Shown here: positions 56,203 to 64,000 of the stretch, piece by piece | Layout: every line of letters begins with the position of its first letter | Position numbering within the stretch: position 1 is the first letter of the stretch | NCBI GenBank assembly: GCA_036250225.1 | Contig: JAPZLL010000005.1 | Location: forward strand, 1,116,001 to 1,180,000 | Length of the DNA: 64,000 nucleotides | Direction: 5' to 3' | DNA from: Cercophora sp. LCS_1 | Taxonomy: Eukaryota > Ascomycota > Sordariomycetes > Sordariales > Lasiosphaeriaceae | Notes under the pieces: generated by a model | Database searches by the model: none | What the model was told of the DNA's origin: nothing | Seen by the model: only the letters and a program-made list of their open reading frames with translations | Translations under genes and position numbers: made by a program

Positions 56203-57434
56203 ATGAAACCCCGAACTATCTCCTCTCTCCTCCGCTCCCTCCCGACGACGGCGGCCACCACCCGTCGCTGCTACTCAACTCATCCCCCTCACGCCCGCCT
56301 CAATCTCCCAACCGACTACGCCACAACCCCCCTCCTCGCACACACCTCCCAATCCGCCCTCTCCAATCCTGAACTACCCCCTTCAGCGCGCTCCGGTACT
56401 ACCAAGCGCATGAACCTCTTCCAGGCCGTCAACGACGCCCTCTCCATCGCCCTCGCAGAAGATGAATCCGTCCTCATCTTCGGCGAGGACGTAGCCTTCG
56501 GCGGTGTCTTTCGTTGCACCTCCAAGCTAGCCGAGACATACGGCGGCGATCGCGTCTTCAACACGCCCCTGACAGAGCAAGGCATCATGGGGTTTGCGAT
56601 TGGCGTTGCGGCCGAGGGGATGCGGCCTGTTGCAGAGATCCAATTTGCGGATTACGTCTACCCGGCGTTTGACCAGCTCGTCAACGAGGCTGCCAAGTTC
56701 CGGTATCGCGATGGAGCGTGTGGACGGAGCTCCGGGGGTCTGACGGTGCGTATGCCGTGCGGTGGCGTGGGACATGGTGCGCTGTATCATTCGCAGAGCC
56801 CGGAGAGTTTGTTCACGCACATCCCTGGGCTCAAGGTGGTGATGCCGAGGGGACCGGCGCAGGCAAAAGGGTTGCTGTTGAGCGCCATTAGGAGTAATGA
56901 CCCTGTGGTGTTTATGGAGCCGAAGATTCTGTATCGGGCTGCTGTCGAACAGGTTCCTGCGGTTGGGTATGAGCTGCCGCTGGGGAAGGCGGAGGTGGTT
57001 AGGGAGGGGTCGGATGTCACGATTGTGTCGTATGGTCAGCCGATGTACAAATGTGTTGCGGCGGCACAAAAGGCTGAGGAGATGATGGGGGTTAAGGTGG
57101 AGGTTATTGATCTTAGGACGATTTATCCGTGGGATAAGGAAACGGTGTTTGAGAGTGTGAGAAAGACGGGGAGGTGTATTGTCGTGCATGAGGCCATGGT
57201 CAACGCGGGCGTTGGCGCCGAGGTTGCAGCAGCGATCCAGGAGGACTCGGAGACCTTTGTCAGGATGGAGGCGCCGGTGATGAGGGTTGCAGGGTGGAGT
57301 ATTCACACCCCATTGCTGTTTGAGGCCTTCAATGCGCCGGACGTTGCCAGTACGTATTATACAAGATGGAGTGAAGCTCGAGCTGACCAGTGGCAGGGAT
57401 ATTTGACGGCATCAAGAGAATCACGGGGTTCTGA
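56203..57434 (+). CDS. branched-chain 2-oxoacid dehydrogenase E1 beta subunit
   Basis: Two exons, 56203-57349 and 57397-57434, giving 394 residues. 56203 is the first ATG of the open frame. It begins with an Arg/Ser/Thr-rich presequence (MKPRTISSLLRSLPTTAATT) for the mitochondrial matrix. The transketolase pyrimidine domain has MNLFQAVNDALSIALAEDES followed by VLIFGEDVAFGGVFRCT, the form typical of BCKDH rather than pyruvate dehydrogenase. Also visible are FNTPLTEQGIMGFAIG, FADYVYPAFDQLVNEAAKFRY and, in the C-terminal domain, VIDLRTIYPWDKETV and IVVHEAMVNAGVGAEV. The short last exon adds RIFDGIKRITGF, a normal E1-beta C-terminus; without splicing the frame runs on to 57681 with an unrelated tail. 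It takes part in leucine, isoleucine and valine breakdown with E1-alpha, E2 and E3. Confidence 0.95.
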
Positions 57435-57983
57435 GTTGGTTAGCCCGGCACTGGATGAGTTTTGTGAGCGCATGGAGTCCTGGAGCGAGCCTTTTATGAT
57501 ACCTACTTATGAAGAGAGATCAATATATTCCCAACTATGTTGCCTCCGTTTCGTTCGTCTCCGTTTCCATCTCAGATATCATTGGTCACCTGGACATGAT
57601 AAGGTAGTAGGGGTTTACCTGGTCCCCATCCCAGCTCTAAGACCGCAGAAATTAGTATCGAGGAGATCTCGCTCAATTTAGGGACCATGCAAACCACGAC
57701 ATCTGGGGCATTGTTTAGCAGCTCACTTAGAGTTATGGTTTTGGTCCTGGTGAGTATGGTGAGAGTTCTTCGGCCTTATTCTTGTAACCTAAAGTGACGC
57801 CGCCAGTCGCCGGACCGCCGCGCTTGGCGGACCCGGCAAACGGTCGCTGCTCCATCCCACTTGGTGCCTGCCCCGCATTGGTTTCATCAGCTGGGTTGCC
57901 CGAGCCCAAGAGCAACCCGCGACAGCTTCGCGCATCCATCACCGACCAGACTACGTGACCCATAGCCCGTCACTCCTATCGCC
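57435..57983. other. intergenic, E1-beta 3' region and cap1 promoter
   Basis: 549 bp between tandem plus-strand genes. No ORF or repeat is supported. Confidence 0.4.
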
Positions 57984-59065
57984 ATGTCCTCAGCAAAAGC
58001 GATTGTCTCCTCGTTCGTCGAGGGTGCCCCTCCAGGCGAGGTGAATCGTCCAGATCCCCTCACACAACACAACTTACTAACGTCTTGCGCATCAGCTGGC
58101 CGACGTGATTGCAGGCATGATCCTCCCGTCGCATACCTCGAGACACGTATCCTGACCGATCCTCCGCAGACATCAAAGCCCTCACACTCTCATCCCCGAG
58201 CCTGCTCAAAGAATTGGGCCCCGCTTTCGAGAAGTACAACGAGGAGCAGTTCATCGCGGTCAAGCTTCCGGGGAGCAGTCAGCTGGTCATCGTCAGCTCA
58301 CACAGCTCCCTTGGTGACGGTCGCTACTTCGATGTCGAGAGTTCTTCAAGCTTCGCCTTCGACCATGCTACACATGTGAGGTCAACCAGTAGAGGAGCGC
58401 CATGATGGCCCTAACAATGTCGGCAGAAAGCGAGTGCAGTGCAGAGCCATGTGCTGGAAGGGCCACAGACCGACTTGGTGTAAGTGCCTATGCATCCACG
58501 AAAGCCTCTGACTGACTTGGGCTAGAAAATCGACGCTCAAGGGGTTGTCACCATACGTCAAGGAGCACTTTCCCAACGCGGCCTTCGGTGTTTACCCGAT
58601 AGAGGACGACTCCAGAATTGCCATCATCATTGTCGCGAACAAATACAGTCCCAAGAACTTCTGGTAATACCGTCTGCCCGCCTCGGATAAAGCGGGACCA
58701 AGCTGACTGGTGTTAGGAACGGGCGGTGGCGCTCTCTTTACATCTTTGACCCCTCCTCGGGGGCTCTTGAAGGCGCGATCAAAGTTGATGTGCATTACTA
58801 CGAGGACGGCAACGTGCGTTTGTTGACGAACAAGCCCATCAACGTCTCAGTGTCGTCTGGGACGGGCGCTGGCATCGCCAAGGAGATTTCGGCGTTGGAG
58901 AAGAAGTACCAAGAAGAGCTCAATAGGAGTTTTACAAGCTTGAGCGAGGGTGCCTTCAAGGGCTTGAGGAGGCAGCTGCCCGTGACGAGACAGAAGATTG
59001 AGTGGGACAAAGTGGCGAGCTACAGGTTGGGGCAAGACATTGGGGGAGGAAGTTCGCGGAGATAA
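57984..59065 (+). CDS. CAP1: F-actin-capping protein alpha subunit
   Basis: Six exons: 57984-58040, 58096-58114 (19 bp), 58170-58375, 58427-58479, 58526-58663 and 58717-59065, giving 273 residues. It caps barbed ends of actin filaments as a heterodimer with the beta subunit. Family motifs: FVEGAPPGE-LADVIA-DIKALT across exons 1-3, FEKYNEEQFIAVKLPGSSQL, FDVESSSSFAFDHATH-KASA, YVKEHFPNAAFGVYPIEDDS, NGRWRSLYIFDPSSGALEG and VDVHYYEDGNVRLLTNK. The C-terminal signature is GLRRQLPVTRQKIEWDKVAS followed by YRLGQDIGGGSSRR. The second intron starts with GC (GCAG|GCATGA); no GT donor there restores the conserved frame. Highly confident identity; the micro-exon boundaries are inferred from frame and family sequence. 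Confidence 0.95.
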
Positions 59066-59869
59066 GTCGCTGTTTACGAGATATGTCTTGACAGCCGGCG
59101 GCGGAGGACGAGACAGCCGGGGTTTAGTAGTCAAAGCACGGCGGAGAGGCGAAGACAGGGAAGGGGCTGAAAGCAAGACAGACATTCCCCGGGTTTATTT
59201 CTCGATGCCGGGCTCTGCATGCTTTCCCGGCCCGCCTCCGCAGCAGAAAAAAGAGGAGGTGCTGCGTCTGCCCTCTCCGATAAGAGCTCGATTGCCGAGG
59301 TCAACCACCAAGTGCACCGGATAAGGGTGACCGGTGCAGAACGTCAGATTGGAGGCAATTGTAGCAGTGCTTGCGCCCAGCATGTGCCATTGTAGGCTTC
59401 AATGGGAGATAGATTAGACGTTTGATTCCAAGTCGACGTTTCGTGCCACCCCTTTTCGGCCTCGCGCGATTCTCCAGTCGCTGCGAGTCAAATCTCTCGG
59501 CAGCCGTGGATACCAACTCCGAATGGATACCGACTCCGAATCGCACCACCCTAACGAGCCGGCTGACGAATCAGAGGCACCGTGCATGCTTTGGGCGGCT
59601 GCTGGTTGGCCCATTTCGCTACCGGGATGAAGGCGGTGGGATCGACCAGCTGTTCGGGGTTCTCCAGCTGCTGGGGGCTTCAAATCCGTCCGTTGAGATT
59701 CCATCGCCCAGACCCTTGTTCTGCCACCACCTTCATTTTCTGCTGCATTTCGAAAAAGTGAAACCGTCTTCGCCTTCAATCTTTGTCGCTGCACGCCCAT
59801 TGACCCCGTCGTCCTCGCTCCCGCAAATACAACGCGTCTTTGCACCTCAGTCCTTCAAACTCGAAAAAG
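59066..59869. other. intergenic, cap1 3' region and cyb5 promoter
   Basis: About 0.8 kb between tandem plus-strand genes. No coding exon is supported. The end contains the first untranslated exon of cytochrome b5. Confidence 0.4.
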
Positions 59870-59950
59870 GTAAGCCCGGTCTATGTCCGTCGGCGGCGCT
59901 TGTTGTCTGCCTTATCTCAGATTTTTTTTTCTAACAGCTGGCCATTACAG
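59870..59950 (+). other. intron in the 5' UTR of cytochrome b5
   Basis: Donor AAAG|GTAAGC at 59870, a T9 tract, branch-point CTAAC at 59931-59935, and acceptor ATTACAG ending at 59950. It lies 37 bp before the ATG. The signals are seen; splicing is inferred. Confidence 0.65.
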
Positions 59951-59987
59951 AAAGTCTCCCCAAGCACTCTCGCAAACAACCGTCAAG

Positions 59988-60562
59988 ATGTCTCAGGAGT
60001 TCACCTACCAGGACGTTGCCGAGCACAACACCAAGAAGGACCTCTACCTCGTCATCCACGACGTCGTCTACGATGCCTCCAAGTTCGTCGACGAGCATCC
60101 GTAAGTTCTTCCGAGTCCCCTCTTTTTTTTTCTGTCCCCCAACATGCCAACGGGTCTCCCCGCATCGGCCTTCGCGCTCGGGAACAGACGCGCTGACCCA
60201 CTTGCGATCTACTAGCGGCGGTGAGGAGGTCCTCCTTGACGTTGCCGGCCAGGATTCCACCGAGGCCTTCGAGGATGTTGGACACAGCGACGAGGCCCGC
60301 GAGACCCTCGAGGCCATGAAGGTCGGCACGCTCAAGCGCAAGGTAAGCGATCCATGATACGGGATGACGGCCGCTTGCTAATGCTATCCAGGCCGGTGAC
60401 CCGAAGCCTAAGACTCCCGCCCCCGGCGCCGTTGCCCCTGCCGCCAACACCCAGAGCGCCGGTCTCGGTGTCGGTCTCTACGCTGTTGTCCTTATTGGCG
60501 GGTTGGTTGCCTACTACGGTTATCAGTACCTCCAGCAACAGCAGGCTGCCCAGCAGGCTTAA
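59988..60562 (+). CDS. CYB5: cytochrome b5, tail-anchored
   Basis: Three exons, 59988-60100, 60216-60342 and 60392-60562, giving 136 residues. Haem domain: MSQEFTYQDVAEHNTKKDLY, then VIHDVVYDASKFVDEHPGGE with axial His37 in HPGG (split by intron 1), and FEDVGHSDEARE with axial His61. A Pro/Ala linker leads to a C-terminal membrane anchor at about 103-126 (GLGVGLYAVVLIGGLVAYYG) and a Gln/Ala end. This tail-anchored form sits in the ER and donates electrons to desaturases, sterol and sphingolipid hydroxylases and some P450s (family knowledge). Confidence 0.96.
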
Positions 60563-61304
60563 GCGAGGAGTTGTTCTTTTGTGTATAGAGAAGGAGTACA
60601 AATTCGCGGATGGGTCTTTTGCAGCATGCGCGGGGCGGCGGCGGCGGATGGATCTTCTGTTTGCGGGAGTGCTTCTTTGCTGAAGGGTCTTGCTGCTTCT
60701 TAGGTCCACGCAGGATAGGCGGAGCCAAGGGGGCGTAACTGGGTTTGGCAATAGGTTTATAGAGATTTTTGTAATTTCTGACTTGAACAATTCGCCTGGG
60801 TGTTGCTACTTGCTAGGGTGTTGCGCTTTCGTTCTTGCGTGGAGCAATGCAAGTTCCACATGCTTCTGGGCCTCCCTTTGTGGAGGACGCTGCACTCAAG
60901 CACAATCGCAATAGGCCCCACAAGTCTTCAGAAAGCAAGCTCTCCGACGTTCAGCACTTGAGCCTTTCACCATTGCTTCGCCCTCAAGTCGAAACTTTGT
61001 TTTAGCTTCCGCGGAAGCTTTGCGCCACGATTCGCGCCAGTTTTCAAGACCGAAATCTTGTTGGCCCGTGTGTCGCAGCGGGTATTTTCGGGCACCGCCA
61101 CGCCGTCACTTCTCAGCGTACTTTACCTCGATCGTCAAACCTCAACCGTCGGTCCTTCCTCGCTAGCGATACCGTACCGTCAGCCCTTCGCTCGATCTAT
61201 CGCAGCGACCCCGGGTTCTCGACAACCTCCTTCCTCCGCCAACCGCCGAGAATCCGGGTACCAGCATTAGATTCCCAGAGTCGTACGACCCGCCAACCGC
61301 CAAC
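60563..61304. other. intergenic, cyb5 3' region and TFIIE-beta promoter
   Basis: 742 bp between tandem plus-strand genes. No ORF is supported. GCGGCGGCGG at about 60636-60645 is a short repeat in the cyb5 3' region. Confidence 0.4.
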
Positions 61305-62213
61305 ATGTCGAGCTTCGAGAGGCAGAATGCCTCGTTCATCAGCAGCATGTCTGCCGCCGCCTCCAAACTGAGCGGCACCAAGCGCGCTCTTGCCCCGCCG
61401 TCTCCGTCTCCTTCCGTCGGCTCGACTGCTTCCGCCGCTGCCGGAGGTGGCACCACCCCACGCAAAGACCGCGACACTCCTGTCCCATCGAGCCACAATA
61501 TCGTCTACTCGCAGCCTGCCCTGACCGGCACCGGAACGGCGCTCGTCACGCAGTTGGCGTTTGCGACGCAGTGGCTTCGCTCAAAGGATGAGCCGCAGAC
61601 GTACCTGGACGTGCTGGGGTACCTGTCAGGGCTCAACAAGCCGGAGAACGAACAGGAGCACTTTGTCGAGAAGATGCGGCAGAGCCCGCAGATTCAGTGG
61701 ATCCCCGACCCGACTTTGAGCGAGCAGACGTGGCGCACCGGAACGTATGTGCACAAGCCGACGATCCCCAACGTCAAGAACAAGACGCAGCTGTTGGGGT
61801 ACCTGCAGAAGAAGACGGACACGAGCGGTGTCAGCGTCAAGGATCTCAAGGACGGATGGCCGGACTGCGACGAGGCGCTGAAGGAGCTCGAGGCCGAGCA
61901 CAAGATTCTGGTGGTCAGAGCAAAGAAGGACGGTGTGGCCAAGATAGTATGGTTGGACGACCCGAGTCTGTTTCATCAAGTTGATCCAGAACTCAAGGTC
62001 ATGTGGGCTAAGGTCGAGGTGCCCGGGGTTGATACAATCGTACAGAGGTTGAAGGCCGCACAGCAAAAGCCGACGAGCGAGGATCCGAGGGATAAGCTAC
62101 TCAATGCGCCCAAGGTGGAGAAGAAGAAGAAGCGGGCGACGAGGAAGACGGGAAAGGCGACGAACACGCACATGGAGCATTTGCTAAAGGATTACAGCCA
62201 CATGAAGCGGTAG
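61305..62213 (+). CDS. TFA2: transcription initiation factor IIE subunit beta
   Basis: A single exon of 302 residues. The N-terminus is Ser/Ala-rich (MSSFERQNASFISSMSAAAS). A first winged-helix region contains QLAFATQWLRSKDEPQTYLD and VLGYLSGL. A second contains PTIPNVKNKTQLLGYLQKK, followed by VSVKDLKDGWPDCDEALKEL and HKILVVRAKKDGVAKIVWLDD, the typical TFIIE-beta core. The C-terminus is basic (KVEKKKKRATRKTGKATNTH) and ends in LLKDYSHMKR. With TFIIE-alpha it recruits TFIIH to the RNA polymerase II preinitiation complex (family knowledge). Convergent with the deacetylase gene. Confidence 0.94.
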   Translation: MSSFERQNASFISSMSAAASKLSGTKRALAPPSPSPSVGSTASAAAGGGTTPRKDRDTPVPSSHNIVYSQPALTGTGTALVTQLAFATQWLRSKDEPQTYLDVLGYLSGLNKPENEQEHFVEKMRQSPQIQWIPDPTLSEQTWRTGTYVHKPTIPNVKNKTQLLGYLQKKTDTSGVSVKDLKDGWPDCDEALKELEAEHKILVVRAKKDGVAKIVWLDDPSLFHQVDPELKVMWAKVEVPGVDTIVQRLKAAQQKPTSEDPRDKLLNAPKVEKKKKRATRKTGKATNTHMEHLLKDYSHMKR

Positions 62214-62605
62214 GGCTGACTTCAGAGGCGATTTCTTTCAGGTATATGCGGGCTCTGTCCGGTTTTCACTTGTTCTTATGGCACGGTGGATTGGCATGGT
62301 TGGCGTTTCACGGTTTGGCTTTTTGGGGGATAGAGCGTCTTGCAAGAACAAAATACCAAAAGAAAGAAGCAGGTAGTTTCTTTCTTGGTGAGGGACGGAC
62401 CTGGGTTGGCGTCAGGACTAGCTGGCTTTCACGATGGCTTCAAGAGACGACAACAAAAGATGAGCGACAGAGTGAGCAAAGTCGGTATGAGAACGGGATG
62501 AATAATCAAGGATATCATTCTTTCTTTGACTACCACATCCAGTTCAGAGATAGAAACATCCCGCATACATACTACCCAAAATAACAAAACAAATACCATC
62601 ATCTT
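62214..62605. other. convergent 3' interval
   Basis: 392 bp between the stops of TFIIE-beta and the deacetylase. No gene is supported. Confidence 0.4.
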
Positions 62606-63883
62606 TCACGGTAAACCGTCCCTTTGAAAAACCCGTACCCCAAACTTCCAAACCTCATCGACAACGACGCTCGTCCCCCCATCCCCATCAACCTCATCCC
62701 TCAAAACCACCAAATCCGCATCCGCACCCGCCTCCAGCGTTCCCTTTTGTCTCTCCAACCCCAACATCCTCGCCGGCGTTTCTGTCACCGCCCTCAACCC
62801 CTCGCCCACACCAACCCCTGTCCACCTCAAAAAGTTATTCACACAATCAACCAACATGACACAACTCCCTGCAATCCCTCCGTCCTTCCTCAATCTCAAC
62901 ACCCCACCCCGCTTCTCAATCACATCCACCACATCCCCATTCGTCCACTCAAACTCCCCGTCCCCCTCATCCTCCTCCAACCCAGCCATGTGCATCGCAT
63001 CCGTCACCAGTATGAAGCCCCCCGGATGCGCCGCATACGCAATCTTGATAGTGGCAGGGTGGATGTGGCACCCGTCGGCGATCATACCGAAATACGGTTT
63101 TGGCGCTGTCCCGCCCAATACCCCGAAAACGCCGGGGTCGCGATGATGCAAAGGGCGCATGGCGTTGAAGAGGTGCGTGATCATTTTGGCGCCGAGGGTG
63201 ATTGCGGATGAGGCGGTTTTGTAGGTGGCGTCGGTGTGACCGATGGAGATGGTGACGGATTGGGAGAGGGACGGGATCAGGGAGAGCGAGGAGCCGAGTT
63301 CGGGGGCTAGGGTGAGGAGGGTGATCGTGCCGTTTGCGAGGGAGGGGCCGTAGACTTTGTGCATGTCGCTGAGGGTGGAGGGGGCGAGGAGGACGGAGGG
63401 GTTGTGGATGCCGGCGCGGAGGGGGGAGAGGAAGGGGCCTTCTACGTGGGCGCCCAGGGAGGAGGAGCCATGATGGGGGTTGCGGGATGGGGATGGGGCG
63501 AGGTGCGGGAGGACGGTGTGGTAGAGGTGGGCGGTTTGGGAGGTGACGGTGGGGAGGTAGGATGTTACGCCTGTCTCGACGAGTTTGGTGTTGAGTAGTT
63601 GGAGGGAGTCGGCGTAGGAGTCGGACGGGAGGACCGTGGAGAAGTTGAAGCCGAAGGCGCCGTTGAGCTGGCAGTCGATGAAGCCTGGTGAGACGATGCG
63701 GCCGCCGAGGTCGACGGTGGTGGAGGGCAGGATCAGGTCGTCGTAGAAGGCGGTTTGCGGGTTGATGATTGTGCCTGTTGTCGAGCTGATCCAGAGGTCT
63801 TCCCAGACGAGAGAGGCGTCACGGAGGATGCGGCAGTTGGTTAGTTTGGTGATGCGGTTGTCAGCTAGCGAGGATGGAGCCAT
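62606..63883 (-). CDS. nagA: N-acetylglucosamine-6-phosphate deacetylase
   Basis: A single exon of 425 residues starting at the ATG at 63883. It removes acetate from GlcNAc-6-phosphate in chitin/GlcNAc catabolism, feeding the deaminase. Amidohydrolase features in order: TKLTNCRILRDASLVWEDLW, SPGFIDCQLNGAFGFNFSTV, LGAHVEGPFLSPLRAGIHNP (metal Glu), SIGHTDATYKTA (His), MITHLFNAMRPLHHRDPG (His), and FILVTDAMHMAGL with the catalytic Asp. The C-terminal strand region has ETPARMLGLERQKGTLEAGA. In many Sordariomycetes this gene sits in a GlcNAc cluster with deaminase, hexokinase and regulator; none of these is seen to its left, and the right side is beyond the window. Confidence 0.95.
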   Translation of the reverse strand: MAPSSLADNRITKLTNCRILRDASLVWEDLWISSTTGTIINPQTAFYDDLILPSTTVDLGGRIVSPGFIDCQLNGAFGFNFSTVLPSDSYADSLQLLNTKLVETGVTSYLPTVTSQTAHLYHTVLPHLAPSPSRNPHHGSSSLGAHVEGPFLSPLRAGIHNPSVLLAPSTLSDMHKVYGPSLANGTITLLTLAPELGSSLSLIPSLSQSVTISIGHTDATYKTASSAITLGAKMITHLFNAMRPLHHRDPGVFGVLGGTAPKPYFGMIADGCHIHPATIKIAYAAHPGGFILVTDAMHMAGLEEDEGDGEFEWTNGDVVDVIEKRGGVLRLRKDGGIAGSCVMLVDCVNNFLRWTGVGVGEGLRAVTETPARMLGLERQKGTLEAGADADLVVLRDEVDGDGGTSVVVDEVWKFGVRVFQRDGLP

Positions 63884-64000
63884 GTTGAGGGGATAGGGGC
63901 TGTTGTTGACCTCGAGGTGTGGCTTCAGGGGTTGATAGACATCACAGGAGCAACCTCAGTGGCCCGAGGTTGGAGTGTACGGCTTAACATAGGAGAATGG

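Noticed and set aside
57435..57681. C-terminal extension of BCKDH E1-beta
   Set aside because: Exists only if the 57350-57396 intron is read through; splicing gives the conserved RIFDGIKRITGF end.
1..64000. tRNA, 5S rRNA, transposon or RIP-degraded repeat
   Set aside because: No B-box/A-box pair, 5S-like sequence, terminal inverted repeats, long direct repeats or AT-rich TpA-biased tract was recognised by eye. A dedicated tRNA and repeat search could still find something small.

Overview
This window is ordinary gene-rich nuclear DNA of a filamentous ascomycete, most likely a Sordariomycete. Genes are separated by 0.1-3.5 kb. Most carry short introns (about 45-180 nt) with GTRNGT donors, CTAAC/CTGAC branch points and YAG acceptors. 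The set is a standard filamentous-fungal housekeeping and regulatory complement: AcuK, a COL-26/BglR-type zinc cluster factor, AP-1, ExgD, Fmp52, UTP14 and mL41. I see no mobile element, CRISPR array, viral segment, rRNA or tRNA gene, and no secondary-metabolite backbone gene. Twenty-six protein genes are supported. I rebuilt their exon structures by hand, and in every spliced model the summed exon lengths are a multiple of three.

Layout. 1-9.1 kb (minus strand): a Gal4-type regulator resembling COL-26/BglR, and a coiled-coil protein of about 1,200 residues. 10.9-16.9 kb: an AT-hook protein of unknown function, divergent from a CNNM/MAM3-type DUF21-CBS membrane protein. 17.3-25.7 kb: RIB3 divergent from COQ3, an uncharacterised membrane protein, then UTP14 divergent from mitoribosomal mL41. 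25.9-30.4 kb: an HSL-family hydrolase with a long disordered tail, a RING protein, and a small protein with a mitochondrial-type presequence. 30.4-35.9 kb: a 3.5-kb gene-poor stretch leading to a STK32/YANK-type AGC kinase. 37-44.6 kb: FMP52, TSR2, a BSD-domain protein, the AP-1 bZIP factor and riboflavin kinase FMN1. 44.9-52.1 kb: AcuK with a long upstream region, and a DHA1-type MFS transporter. 53.1-63.9 kb: ExgD glucanase, BCKDH E1-beta, actin-capping protein alpha, cytochrome b5, TFIIE-beta and GlcNAc-6-phosphate deacetylase.

The genes do not form one pathway. Some functional links exist: RIB3 and FMN1 (flavin synthesis, 26 kb apart); UTP14, TSR2 and mL41 (ribosome biogenesis and mitoribosome); COL-26-like and AcuK (carbon-source regulation). 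The most checkable oddities are two GC-AG introns (acuK and cap1), an ambiguous 3' end in the coiled-coil gene, and a basic in-frame ATG extension of FMN1. I found no convincing new biological system; the unknowns are single conserved-looking proteins.
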